Shown: positions 36,238 to 45,030 of the stretch, one piece after another
Numbering within the stretch: position 1 is the stretch's first letter
How the letters are laid out: every line of letters starts with the position of its first letter
Source of the DNA: Paenibacillus hamazuiensis
GTDB taxonomy: Bacteria > Bacillota > Bacilli > Paenibacillales > NBRC-103111
Reading direction: 5' to 3'
Length of the DNA: 64,000 nucleotides
Assembly: GCF_023276405.1 (NCBI RefSeq)
Contig: NZ_JALRMO010000001.1
Span: forward strand, 186,001-250,000
Position numbers and translations under genes: made by a program
Notes under the pieces: model-generated
Seen by the model: only the letters and a program-made list of their open reading frames with translations
Databases searched by the model: none
Told to the model about the DNA's origin: nothing

Positions 36238-37122
36238 TTGATCTCGGAAAAAAGCCTGGTCCATCGAATAGGTAACCAACTGTTTTATACGGGACCGACA
36301 GTATTGATTTTTTTCATGGTCATGATCGTCCCGTTTTTTTATGGCATTTATTTAACGTTTTTTAAGTGGGACGGCATTTCTTCCAGTATGCCGTTTGTCG
36401 GATTGGACAACTATCTCGGAGTTTTTCACGACGCGAAATTTTGGAGTTCGATGCGGATTACGATTAAATATGTGGTCGCGACCGTTTTTCTGATTAATGC
36501 AGTAGGTTTTTTATTGGCTTATTTGGTAGTGGCCGGGATCAAACGTCAAAATTTCTTTCGTGCGGCATTTTTTACGCCAAGCTTAATCGGCGGTTTGGTG
36601 CTGGGATTTCTTTGGCAGTTTTTGTTCAATAACTTTTTCGTGAATATCGGCAATCAATACGGAATCGCTATGTTTAGCAAATCTTGGCTCGGTAATCCGG
36701 ATAAAGCGTTTTGGGCTTTGGTCGTCGTCACCGTGTGGCATTACGCGGGGTATATGATGGTTATTTTTATCGCAGGTCTAATGAATGTCCCTCAAGATAT
36801 TTTGGAGGCGGCTACGATCGACGGTACGAACGGCTGGCAGAAGCTGATTCATATGACACTTCCGCTTATGGTTCCTTCATTTATTGTGACGATCTTCCTT
36901 TCCTTGCAAAGAGGTTTTATGGTCTACGATTTGAACTACTCCTTAACGGGAGGCGGACCGTTTGAAAGCACCGTGTTTGTTTCCATGCACGTGTTCGATA
37001 AAGCGTTCAGAAGTTACGATTACGGCATGGGACAAGCGGAAGCAATCGTGCTGTTTATCATTGTTGCCGCCGTAACGATGCTGCAGGTGTATTTCAGCAA
37101 GAAAAAGGAGGTCGAAATATAA
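36238..37122 (+). CDS. Sugar ABC permease 1 (MalF/UgpA type)
   Basis: The 294-residue permease has six predicted membrane segments. The opening is LFYTGPTVLIFFMVMIVPFFYG, and the EAA motif region is DILEAATIDGTNGWQKLIHMTLPLM (key EAA..DG....F..I..P). The start is TTG 36238 behind GCGGAG. It overlaps the next gene at its last base. The operon has no ATPase gene, so a shared MsmX-like ATPase is needed. Confidence 0.92.
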   Translation: MISEKSLVHRIGNQLFYTGPTVLIFFMVMIVPFFYGIYLTFFKWDGISSSMPFVGLDNYLGVFHDAKFWSSMRITIKYVVATVFLINAVGFLLAYLVVAGIKRQNFFRAAFFTPSLIGGLVLGFLWQFLFNNFFVNIGNQYGIAMFSKSWLGNPDKAFWALVVVTVWHYAGYMMVIFIAGLMNVPQDILEAATIDGTNGWQKLIHMTLPLMVPSFIVTIFLSLQRGFMVYDLNYSLTGGGPFESTVFVSMHVFDKAFRSYDYGMGQAEAIVLFIIVAAVTMLQVYFSKKKEVEI

Positions 37123-37961
37123 TGGAGACCCGTCTTATCCGGCAGACATCGGTTTACATCATCATGATAGCCGCGCTCATTGTGAGCATGTTTCCATTTG
37201 TTTTGCTCTTGATCAACTCCTTCAAAACGAATGCGCAAATTTTGGCTTCGCCCTTTAGCTTGCCTGCGTCCATAGATTTCGCGAATTTTAAAGCGGCCAT
37301 TCAGCAAATGAATTATTTCAGAAGTTTTATCAATACATTCTTCATTACGTTCATCAGCGTTGCGATCATATTGCTGCTCTCGTCCATGACCGCGCATTAT
37401 TTTGTAAGAAACAAATCCGGGTTGAATAATACGTTGTTTATGCTCATGGTGTCGTCGATGATTATTCCGTTTCAATCGATTATGATACCGCTGGTCAGCG
37501 TCTATGGAAAGATGCTCGGTTGGATCAACGTCATGCCTCAGTCAACTTTGATTTTCATGTATATCGGATTCGGGAGTCCGCTGGCGGTGTTCATCTATCA
37601 TGGATTTATCAAGAGCCTGCCGTTTGAGCTGGAGCAAGCCGCGCATATGGACGGGTGCAACCGCCGTCAAACGTTTTTCAAGATTGTGCTGCCCATCTTG
37701 CGTCCGACTTCCGTGACCATCGCGATCCTGCATATTTTATGGATTTGGAACGATTTCTTATTGCCATTGATCGTCCTGCAAAACGCCGGTAAAGATAATC
37801 TTACTTTGCCGCTTGCCATTCAAGTATTTAAAGATATTTACTCTACGGATTATGCCAAATTTTTACCGGGTATTTTATTGATCACGCTGCCTGTCCTGCT
37901 CATTTATCTTTTCGCTCAGCGATATATCATTCAAGGCGTTATGCAAGGGGCCGTTAAGTAA
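37122..37961 (+). CDS. Sugar ABC permease 2 (MalG/UgpE type)
   Basis: This 279-residue partner permease has FPFVLLLINSFKTNAQI, a typical MalG start, and EQAAHMDGCNRRQTFFKIVLPILRP as the EAA loop. It ends QGVMQGAVK, characteristic of the group. ATG 37122 shares a base with the preceding stop and follows AAGGAGG. Confidence 0.92.
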   Translation: METRLIRQTSVYIIMIAALIVSMFPFVLLLINSFKTNAQILASPFSLPASIDFANFKAAIQQMNYFRSFINTFFITFISVAIILLLSSMTAHYFVRNKSGLNNTLFMLMVSSMIIPFQSIMIPLVSVYGKMLGWINVMPQSTLIFMYIGFGSPLAVFIYHGFIKSLPFELEQAAHMDGCNRRQTFFKIVLPILRPTSVTIAILHILWIWNDFLLPLIVLQNAGKDNLTLPLAIQVFKDIYSTDYAKFLPGILLITLPVLLIYLFAQRYIIQGVMQGAVK

Positions 37962-38012
37962 AAGTTAAGAAGCTGAATATACGACTATTTCGCATAGAAG
38001 AGAGAGATTACT

Positions 38013-38972
38013 TTGGATAAGAGTTTGGATGTCATTACAATAGGAGACGCCATGGTGACGATGAACCCTAAAAGCAAGGGACCGTTGCGCTATGTTGCCG
38101 AATTCGAACGCAAAGTCGGCGGAGCCGAACTCAACCTGGCGATCGGCTGCGCCCGATTGGGGATGAGATCGGCATGGATCAGCCGGCTTGGCGATGATGA
38201 GTTCGGCAGGTACGTTTACAATTTTGCAAGAGGCGAAGGCATCGATGTATCCAATGTCCGGTTCATGGAAGGGTACACGACATCCGTTAATTTTAAAGAG
38301 ATACGGGAAGACGGCGCAGGCCGGACGTTTTACTACAGGATGAACTCGCCCACGCTTACGCTCAAAGCGGAGGACCTGCCCATCGAGGATATAAAGAACT
38401 CCAGGATCCTTCACATAACCGGCGTGTTCTCGGCAATCCGTCAAAACGATATGTCCGTCATTCACAAGGCAATAGAGATAGCAAAGAAAAATAATGTATT
38501 GGTAGCATTCGATCCGAATATCCGCTTCAAGTTATGGTCAAAGGAAGAAGCGAGAAATTGCCTCACGCAGCTGCTTCCGTACGTCGACATTATGCTTACA
38601 GGTGCAGAAGAGGCTGAATTTTTGCTCGGCGTTCGCGATTTGGACGAGATGATAGCGAAATTTACCGAATACGGAATAGGCTGTATGGCCATCAAGCAAG
38701 GATCCGAAGGCAGTGTAGGTTATAATGAGGGTCTTAAAGTAAGCATGCCTGCCGTAAAAGTAAATACGATCGCAGATACGGTCGGCGCAGGCGACGGATT
38801 TGACGCGGGTTTTCTGCTCGGAATCATAAGAGGGTGGCCGCTGGAAAAAACGCTGACGTTTGCGAATACGGTAGGCTCTATGGTCGTTAGCGTATCGGGA
38901 GATAATGAAGGGCTTCCATATTACGAAGAGGTAATGCAAAAGCTTGGGGCAAGCGAGTTTATCGAACGATAA
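38013..38972 (+). CDS. PfkB-family sugar kinase (KDG-kinase-like)
   Basis: The 319-residue ribokinase/PfkB-fold kinase has N-terminal signature KVGGAELNLAIGCARLG (residues 34-50) and C-terminal signature DTVGAGDGFDAGF with catalytic base Asp261. It resembles 2-keto-3-deoxygluconate kinases and other ketose or hexose kinases. TTG 38013 follows GAGAGAGA. Context between sugar permeases and hexulose-phosphate enzymes suggests that it phosphorylates the imported sugar, perhaps a 3-keto or other ketohexose, at C6. Substrate unproven. Confidence 0.88.
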   Translation: MDKSLDVITIGDAMVTMNPKSKGPLRYVAEFERKVGGAELNLAIGCARLGMRSAWISRLGDDEFGRYVYNFARGEGIDVSNVRFMEGYTTSVNFKEIREDGAGRTFYYRMNSPTLTLKAEDLPIEDIKNSRILHITGVFSAIRQNDMSVIHKAIEIAKKNNVLVAFDPNIRFKLWSKEEARNCLTQLLPYVDIMLTGAEEAEFLLGVRDLDEMIAKFTEYGIGCMAIKQGSEGSVGYNEGLKVSMPAVKVNTIADTVGAGDGFDAGFLLGIIRGWPLEKTLTFANTVGSMVVSVSGDNEGLPYYEEVMQKLGASEFIER

Positions 38973-38984
38973 GAGGGTGTTGAT

Positions 38985-39614
38985 TTGAAGCTGCAGTTGG
39001 CATTGGACCGGTTGACACGACAGGAATGTGTGGAAATCGTAGAAGAAGTGAAAGATCTTATCGACATCATCGAGATCGGAACCGGGGTTATCAAGCAGTA
39101 TGGAGTAGAAATCATATCCGATATGAAGCGAAGATACGCGGATAAGTTAATTCTGGCCGATATGAAGACATGCGATGCCGGAAAACACGAGACGATACAA
39201 GCATTGTCCGCGGGGGCCGACATTACGACGGTCATGGCGTTTTCAGATGCAAAGACGATCAAGGATGCGCTGGCAGCAGCACGTTCAGCGGATGGACAAG
39301 TGATGATCGATTTGTTAGGGATAGAGGATACGGGCTCCATCGCTCTGCTGTATGAGTTGGGAGCCCGCCTCTTCTCCGTGCATATCGGAAAGGACATGCA
39401 GGATCAGCAGGGAGCCAATCTGAAGGAGGCGGAGATCGTTTCGTTCCTGCACACGCTGGACGGCGCCGAGTTTGCATATGCGGGGGGAGTTAATGCGGAT
39501 TCGATAGAACGAATCATTCCCTATAAACCGGCCATCGTCATCGTGGGAAGTGCGATTACGGGAGCCGCTCGCCGAAGAGAAGTAACGGATACCATCAGAA
39601 GGAAGATGATTTGA
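38985..39614 (+). CDS. hxlA: 3-hexulose-6-phosphate synthase homologue
   Basis: This 209-residue orotidine-phosphate-decarboxylase superfamily TIM barrel belongs to the HPS/KGPDC branch. It shows LQLALDRL, IIEIGTGVI and ILADMKTCDAGKHE with the DxKxxD core (Asp59, Lys61, Asp64), then YAGGVNADSI and IVIVGSAITGA for phosphate binding. HPS condenses formaldehyde with ribulose 5-phosphate; the reverse reaction releases formaldehyde from a 3-hexulose 6-phosphate. KGPDC decarboxylates 3-keto-gulonate 6-phosphate, and is the main alternative. TTG 38985 follows GAGGGTG, 12 bases after the kinase gene. The PHI homologue next door favours the HPS reading. Confidence 0.8.
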   Translation: MKLQLALDRLTRQECVEIVEEVKDLIDIIEIGTGVIKQYGVEIISDMKRRYADKLILADMKTCDAGKHETIQALSAGADITTVMAFSDAKTIKDALAAARSADGQVMIDLLGIEDTGSIALLYELGARLFSVHIGKDMQDQQGANLKEAEIVSFLHTLDGAEFAYAGGVNADSIERIIPYKPAIVIVGSAITGAARRREVTDTIRRKMI

Positions 39615-39618
39615 TATT

Positions 39619-40173
39619 ATGAAACAGTTGTTTGCGCAAATGAATATCGAGGTTGCCGCAGTTTTGGACCGGGTGAACGAAGCGGAATTCGCAGCTTTTA
39701 GCGAAGGAATTAAAGGGGCTGCGCGCATTTTCGTTGCCGGCGAAGGGCGGTCCGGGTTGATGGGAAAAGCTTTCGCCATGCGTCTTATGCATGCCGGTTT
39801 CAACGCGTATGTGATCGGGGAGACGATAACGCCGAGTATTGAACCTGGCGATGTGCTCGTGGCGATTTCCGGTTCGGGAACTACGGAAGCCGTTCTTTTA
39901 TATGCCAATCAAGCGAAAAAGATCGGAGCATCCGTCATGCTCATCACTACCAACCGGAACTCGAAAATAGCGGGATACAGCGATCTGACCCTTAGAATCC
40001 CGGCCGCAACCAAACTGAGGCTGGAAGATGAGCCGCCTACGATTCAGCCGCTTGGCAACCAGTTCGACCAAAGCTTGCATATGCTGCTTGACGCCGTGAT
40101 TATCGGCATTTCGGTTGAGGCGGGTGACGGCTCTTATCAAGAGATGGCGCGACGCCATACGAATCTGCAATGA
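39619..40173 (+). CDS. hxlB: 6-phospho-3-hexuloisomerase homologue (SIS domain)
   Basis: The 184-residue SIS-domain isomerase matches HxlB/PHI: FVAGEGRSGLMGKAFAMRLMH near residues 36-56, ETITPSIEPGDVLVAISGSG (sugar-phosphate binding) and PLGNQFDQSLHMLLDA, the family's conserved QFxQ-like stretch with the catalytic residues. PHI converts 3-hexulose 6-phosphate to fructose 6-phosphate. It begins five bases after the HPS homologue, the normal order for the RuMP pair. Here the pair sits in a sugar-uptake operon rather than a formaldehyde operon. Confidence 0.85.
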   Translation: MKQLFAQMNIEVAAVLDRVNEAEFAAFSEGIKGAARIFVAGEGRSGLMGKAFAMRLMHAGFNAYVIGETITPSIEPGDVLVAISGSGTTEAVLLYANQAKKIGASVMLITTNRNSKIAGYSDLTLRIPAATKLRLEDEPPTIQPLGNQFDQSLHMLLDAVIIGISVEAGDGSYQEMARRHTNLQ

Positions 40174-40182
40174 GGTGGATGA

Positions 40183-41820
40183 ATGAAATTATACAATAAT
40201 ATTATGCTGCCGGAACAATGGCCGCCCAAATACAAGGAGACCGCTCTGGATAAGCCGCTGCCTGCGGATTATAAAGCATACTGGCCGGAGATTGTAAATA
40301 TATCGATCGGAAGGCAGTTGTTCGTGGATGAGTTTGTCATCGAGGACACCAATCTGACAACCAAATACCATCAGCCGGTTCTCATGGAACAACCGGTATT
40401 TGAGCCGGAAACGCCTCTTGAATTGAACGACGGTTATTGCACGTGCGCATGTCCTTTCAATGACGGCATTTTTTATGACGATACCGACAAGAAGTTTAAA
40501 ATGTGGTACCAGGCCGGATGGTTCGACGGGATCGGTTACGCGGAAAGCGACGATGGAATCCGCTGGAAGCGGTTGTCCGAGCTTTACCCGGACAGGCAGG
40601 ACGACAGAGTGATTCCGTACGAACCCGGAGCGCTCCGCGACGGATCGGCCGTATGGATCGATTATGAGGCTGCGGACGCAAGCGAGAAATATAAAATGCT
40701 CGTATTTTATCGAAAGTTTGATTTTGAAGTGAAATATTATCACCGGATGCCGAAGCATTTTCATGATATACCCGGATCTGTCCCGCCTGTTGAAACCATT
40801 AAGTTGTATAAGTCGGCCAACGGCATCGATTGGACCGAGGTGGGGGAAACGACTCTTGCCGGAGACAACTCCACTTTTTTCCACAATCCGTTTACGAAAA
40901 AATGGGCTTTCAGTTTACGTACATTCTCATCGTTAGACAGCCGCGTAAGAACAAGAGGATATTATGAAACGGAGGACTTCTTCAAGGGGGCCAAGTGGAA
41001 AAGTGAGGACGTCCGCTTCTGGGCAAGGACGGACATTTACGATTCGCCGGATCCGAAGTTAGGTTATTATACCCAGTTATACAATCTGGATGCAACCCCC
41101 TATGAAAGTATTATGCTAGGTGTATTCAGTGTTTTTATGGGTCCGCCCAATCCCATTTGCGAACTGACCAAAATGCCCAAAATCAATGATTTGAAGTTGG
41201 CTTACAGCAGAGACGGATTTCATTGGGACCGGCCGACTTATGACAATTTTATTTCGTCTTCCCGCGAGCCGGGGACATGGAATTACGGGTATGCGCATTC
41301 GCCGAACGGTGTGTGCCTTGTTGTTGGGGATGAGTTATATTTTTACGTTTCCTTTTTCTCCGGTCAATCGCCCCATTTCGGAACTCATGAATATTCGGGG
41401 GGCAGTGTAGGGCTGGCCAAGCTGAGAAGAGACGGTTTTGCCTCATTGACCGACGAAGGAAAAGGCGGGTATGTCGTAACCAAAAAGCTGGAATTTAACG
41501 GCCAGTATTTGTTCGTGAATGTGGACTCGAGCGCAGGCGCGATTTATGCCGAGCTCCTCGATGAAGACTCCAATGTCATACAAGGATTTTCCAAATCGGA
41601 GTGCATCCCGGTTGCCGCTGACAGTACAAAAGTTCAAATCAGGTGGAAAAATCGGCAATTGGAAGATTTGGATCGCAGCGTCATACGGATACGTTTTTAT
41701 ATGGAGAATTCGCAATTGTACTCTTTCTGGATTTCTCCGGATCCGGAAGGACACAGCAGCGGATATATGGCTGCCGGCGGGCCTTCTTTCCATCATGGGA
41801 TCGACGCAAAGGTAGATTAA
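40183..41820 (+). CDS. Propeller-type glycosidase-like protein (GH32/43 superfamily-like)
   Basis: This 545-residue protein has no signal peptide, so it acts in the cytoplasm. Repeated segments of the type GYAESDDGIRWKR, LYKSANGIDWTEV and LAYSRDGFHWDRP look like blades of a five-bladed beta-propeller of the GH32/GH43/GH62 type, and LFVDEFVIED near residue 45 is common in uncharacterised members. A C-terminal beta-sandwich (about 430-535) follows, as in GH32. I cannot identify the catalytic triad safely. It starts nine bases after the isomerase gene and would hydrolyse or phosphorolyse the imported glycoside. Function uncertain. Confidence 0.65.
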   Translation: MKLYNNIMLPEQWPPKYKETALDKPLPADYKAYWPEIVNISIGRQLFVDEFVIEDTNLTTKYHQPVLMEQPVFEPETPLELNDGYCTCACPFNDGIFYDDTDKKFKMWYQAGWFDGIGYAESDDGIRWKRLSELYPDRQDDRVIPYEPGALRDGSAVWIDYEAADASEKYKMLVFYRKFDFEVKYYHRMPKHFHDIPGSVPPVETIKLYKSANGIDWTEVGETTLAGDNSTFFHNPFTKKWAFSLRTFSSLDSRVRTRGYYETEDFFKGAKWKSEDVRFWARTDIYDSPDPKLGYYTQLYNLDATPYESIMLGVFSVFMGPPNPICELTKMPKINDLKLAYSRDGFHWDRPTYDNFISSSREPGTWNYGYAHSPNGVCLVVGDELYFYVSFFSGQSPHFGTHEYSGGSVGLAKLRRDGFASLTDEGKGGYVVTKKLEFNGQYLFVNVDSSAGAIYAELLDEDSNVIQGFSKSECIPVAADSTKVQIRWKNRQLEDLDRSVIRIRFYMENSQLYSFWISPDPEGHSSGYMAAGGPSFHHGIDAKVD

Positions 41821-41905
41821 GGAAATTTTTTATTGTAAGATAGGTTTAAAATGTGGAATTATGGGTACATAACCAGGGAAAATGGATTCCAGGGGGGTGA
41901 CTACC

Positions 41906-42922
41906 GTGACTAAAAGCAAAAAAGCTACGCTCCTAGACGTTGCGAAAACCGCCAAAGTATCGAAAAGCACCGTATCGCAATATCTCAATCAAAGATACGA
42001 ATATATGTCGGCAGAGACAAAAATGAGAATCGAACAGACTATAAAAGCGCTGGAGTACCAGCCCAATTTTATAGCGAGAAGCTTAAAGCAAAAAACAACC
42101 GCGACGATCGGAGTGATCGTAGCGAATTTGCTGCATCGATTTTCGACAGAGATTACCCGGGCGATAGAAGATTACTGTCATGTCCATGATTACCATGTCA
42201 TTGTTTGCAATACGGATGAAGACCCGTCCAAGGAAAAGAAGTACATTGACATGCTCAAAGCCAAGCAAGTGGACGGATTGATTATTGTACCTACCTGCCA
42301 AAACGATGAGGTTTACCGGCAGCTCGTAAATGAACATTATCCGGTTGTTTTCCTGGATCGGAAAGTGGAAAATTTGCCGGTCCATACGGTTGTGATGGAT
42401 AACATTCATTCCTCATACACATGCACTTCTCATTTAATAAGCCAAGGCCATAAGGATATTGCCATCATCACGCCGCCTCTCAATATAAGCACGCGGTCCG
42501 AACGGATTCAAGGGTATAAAGCCGCCCTTCAGGACCACGGAATCGGGTTTGACCCCCTGTATGTCAGAAGCGTGAATATAAGTGAAGTTACCCGTCAGCT
42601 GGAAGAGCTGTTTCAGACGAAAAAACCTCCGTCGGCTTTGCTCGCCGGGAACGATTTGGTTCTCATGGAGATATTGCCATACCTGCTGAAAAACAATATT
42701 CGCATTCCGGACGAGCTGGCGGTTGCCGTGATCGACGATGTTAACTTCGCCGATTTTGTCAGCCCTCCTCTGACCACGTTCAAGCATCCGGCAGTAGAAA
42801 TGGCCAATAAAGCCGCCGAATTGATGCTCGGCCAGATCAAATCGAGAGAGCTGCCGGATACGGGCTCGAATGTCATTTCCTTCAAAGGGAAATTGCAAGT
42901 AAGAAAATCGTGCGGCGCTTAG
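41906..42922 (+). CDS. LacI-family repressor
   Basis: The 338-residue regulator has an N-terminal LacI helix-turn-helix (ATLLDVAKTAKVSKSTVSQYL), hinge YQPNFIARSLKQK, and a periplasmic-binding-protein-like effector domain (TIGVIVANLLHRF ... LTTFKHPAVEMANKAAELML). GTG 41906 follows GGGGGGTGA with good spacing; ATG 41882 in frame would add eight unusual residues. It closes the sugar operon and is the natural ligand for the twin TAAANCGNTTTA sites at 34575-34599. A perfect hairpin terminator follows. Confidence 0.9.
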   Translation: MTKSKKATLLDVAKTAKVSKSTVSQYLNQRYEYMSAETKMRIEQTIKALEYQPNFIARSLKQKTTATIGVIVANLLHRFSTEITRAIEDYCHVHDYHVIVCNTDEDPSKEKKYIDMLKAKQVDGLIIVPTCQNDEVYRQLVNEHYPVVFLDRKVENLPVHTVVMDNIHSSYTCTSHLISQGHKDIAIITPPLNISTRSERIQGYKAALQDHGIGFDPLYVRSVNISEVTRQLEELFQTKKPPSALLAGNDLVLMEILPYLLKNNIRIPDELAVAVIDDVNFADFVSPPLTTFKHPAVEMANKAAELMLGQIKSRELPDTGSNVISFKGKLQVRKSCGA

Positions 42923-42934
42923 GCCGTCAATATG

Positions 42935-42967
42935 ACAAGCAGCCGTGATTCTTACACGGCTGCTTGT
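42935..42967. terminator. Terminator between convergent LacI and DUF2264 genes
   Basis: ACAAGCAGCCGTG and CACGGCTGCTTGT form a perfect 13-bp stem with a 7-base loop. It stands between two convergent genes, so it can serve both. Confidence 0.8.
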
Positions 42968-42972
42968 TTGTG

Positions 42973-44841
42973 TTAGAGGATGTTAATCTGAAACGCCGGC
43001 CCATCCTCACCCGGCATATATACGGCAAGCTGCCCTTCCTCCACCTTCGCGACCGGCGCGGCCTCCCACCGCTGCAGAGACGGATTCACCGCCGCATCGC
43101 CGTAGACGGCGGTGACGAGCCAGCTCGTCCCTGCGGGGAGTTTGGCCTTCACCGTAGGGATGACCGTCCGGTTATGCAGCAGGTTGGTGTTGGCGTGCGG
43201 GTAAATCAGCTCCGCGCGGCCGCCGCCGTACAAGAGCCTGATGCCGCTGGCGCCGTCGGCGTTCACGGCACAAACGCCGCCTTCGGCTTCCGCGACCCGC
43301 AGCTCTCCCGCCGCCGATAGGCCGGAGCTGCGCTCGATGCCAAGCGCGAATCCGCCGTCGGCGGCGTCCAGCGCGCGGGCGCTGCCGATTCGGTGAACCC
43401 GCACATGCCACGGCGTTCCCGGAATCAGCCAGGTCCGCACCTCGACGTCGGACCACGGCGTCCAGCGCGCATAGACGAGCCCGTCCTCCACCGAAATTTC
43501 CTCACATTTGCGCTTCACGCGGTACAGGTTGTCCTCTTCGCTTAACGCCAGCATGGAGTCGAACGCGCCCTGCGCGAGGCCCCATTCCGCCCGCGGCACG
43601 CTGAATCCGAAGAAGGTGGAGTAGACGAATTTCTCGTATTTGGCCGACGTATGCGTATGTTCGTTCGTCGACAAGTGCCCCGAGTTAAAGGCGAGCACGT
43701 GCGAGACTTCCGTCTGCCTGCAGACGATCAAATGCGGCGCCTTCTGCACGGACCTCGCGCCGAGCGGGGGAAGAGGCAGCTCCTCCGCCGCCCAGAACGG
43801 ATGATCGTCCGGAAGCGCGAGCGGCAGGAAAGTTTTGAGGGCCCAATAAGGCGAGCCCGGCGCGTTGTAGTTTTCCGCCATGATCAGGTTCGGATACGCG
43901 TATCCGATCGATAACGTGCCGTCCGCATGAAAAATCGGCTGCGCGAACCACCAGCGCAAATTCCGCATAATGAGCCCCTTCATGACGCCGAGCGGGAAAG
44001 GCTCGACGCCCGCATAAACGAGTGCGCTCCAAAACGCCGATTGCGAGAAGCGGTACGCAAGGCTTCTTCCGTACGGGAGCGCCGCGCCGTTTTCGGCGAA
44101 CCAATAGATGAACTGCTCGGCAAACAAGGCGGCCCGCTCTTTATAAAGCCGGGAGCGCGCCGGATCGTCCTCCTCCATCAGCTTGGCGTACAGCAGTCCG
44201 TAGAAGTGGATGGCGAACGGCACGTAATAATCGCTGTGGCCCCCTACTCCGTCGGCATACCAGCCGTCCTCGAGGTAAAACCGCTCGATTTCATCCAGTG
44301 TGCTCTCCACCAACTGCCTGTCATGGGAGAAGCCGGCTTTTTTCAGACCCAGATGCACCAGCACGCGGAAAAACAGCCAATTGCAGTCCCACAGCTTGCG
44401 ATCGCTGATCGAGCGGAGCCAGCTCACAAACCGCTCCAGCTCCGGCTCGCTTAATTTTCCCTTAAGTTTGTCCGGAATAAGCGCCAAAGCGAAGCCGAAA
44501 GCGGCCATCTCGACCGACCGCTGATCGTAGTCCTTCGGCTCCCCCCAGTATTCTTCGTGCGCCGGGTCGGTTCCGTTTGCGATTCCCCGCAGGATGGTCT
44601 CCCAAAGGTCCGAATCGCCTCCGCCGGCGAGCAGCGGCACAAGTCCCCACAGCACCCGCGAGAAGCCTTCGTATCCGGCAACGTCGCTCGCATAGCTCGC
44701 GCCCGTATGTCCCAGCTGAAGCTGCGCCGAACCTGCGCTGTAATAAATCTTCAGCGGACCGGTGAGCTGCGCGAAAGCGAGGCGCAGATCCTCCTTGGTC
44801 CGCAGCGGGTTCTGCGAGATCGGCAGCTTATTTTTTTCCAT
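42973..44841 (-). CDS. DUF2264 family protein
   Basis: The 622-residue protein matches the DUF2264 family by length and by its start NPLRTKEDLRLAFAQLTGPL, the YEGFSRVLWGLVPLL segment, WLFFRVLVHLGLKK, YLEDGWYADGVGGHSDYYVPFAIHFYGLLYA and NTNLLHNRTVIP near the end. The fold is an alpha/alpha toroid plus beta-sandwich, as in polysaccharide lyases and hydrolases; activity is unknown. No signal peptide, so it is cytosolic. It reads away from the YesMN-type permease operon, and the shared intergenic region holds regulator repeats. A TATAAT on its strand lies at 44881-44886. Confidence 0.88.
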   Translation of the reverse strand: MEKNKLPISQNPLRTKEDLRLAFAQLTGPLKIYYSAGSAQLQLGHTGASYASDVAGYEGFSRVLWGLVPLLAGGGDSDLWETILRGIANGTDPAHEEYWGEPKDYDQRSVEMAAFGFALALIPDKLKGKLSEPELERFVSWLRSISDRKLWDCNWLFFRVLVHLGLKKAGFSHDRQLVESTLDEIERFYLEDGWYADGVGGHSDYYVPFAIHFYGLLYAKLMEEDDPARSRLYKERAALFAEQFIYWFAENGAALPYGRSLAYRFSQSAFWSALVYAGVEPFPLGVMKGLIMRNLRWWFAQPIFHADGTLSIGYAYPNLIMAENYNAPGSPYWALKTFLPLALPDDHPFWAAEELPLPPLGARSVQKAPHLIVCRQTEVSHVLAFNSGHLSTNEHTHTSAKYEKFVYSTFFGFSVPRAEWGLAQGAFDSMLALSEEDNLYRVKRKCEEISVEDGLVYARWTPWSDVEVRTWLIPGTPWHVRVHRIGSARALDAADGGFALGIERSSGLSAAGELRVAEAEGGVCAVNADGASGIRLLYGGGRAELIYPHANTNLLHNRTVIPTVKAKLPAGTSWLVTAVYGDAAVNPSLQRWEAAPVAKVEEGQLAVYMPGEDGPAFQINIL

Positions 44842-44906
44842 GATAAAAACGCCCCCTCGTCTTGTCGTGCCACGAACCCGATTATAAAGCAGATCGGATG
44901 AAAAAA

Positions 44907-44989
44907 ATCAAAATCGCCGCAACAAGTCAAAATAGGCGTTCAAGAAATCAAAATAGCGTTATGGTCGACACCCGCCGTTTTTCTATAAT
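44907..44989 (+). promoter_or_regulatory. Three direct repeats and -10 for the permease operon
   Basis: ATCAAAAT (44907), GTCAAAAT (44926) and ATCAAAAT (44947) are followed by CGCC, AGGCG and AGCGTT, at 19- and 21-base spacing. A perfect TATAAT lies at 44984-44989 with no good -35. The last repeat starts 37 bases before the -10. This is the layout of a promoter activated by an AraC-type regulator, here probably the response regulator at 48734. The same repeats and distance recur at 50441-50505. Confidence 0.7.
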
Positions 44990-45030
44990 GTACACATGCT
45001 GAACAACATCAAGCGAGAGGTGAAGATAAA

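Noticed and set aside
38985-40173. Formaldehyde-detoxification operon (hxlR-hxlAB)
   Set aside because: No HxlR-type regulator is present, and the pair is embedded in a sugar-uptake operon with a PfkB kinase and LacI control.
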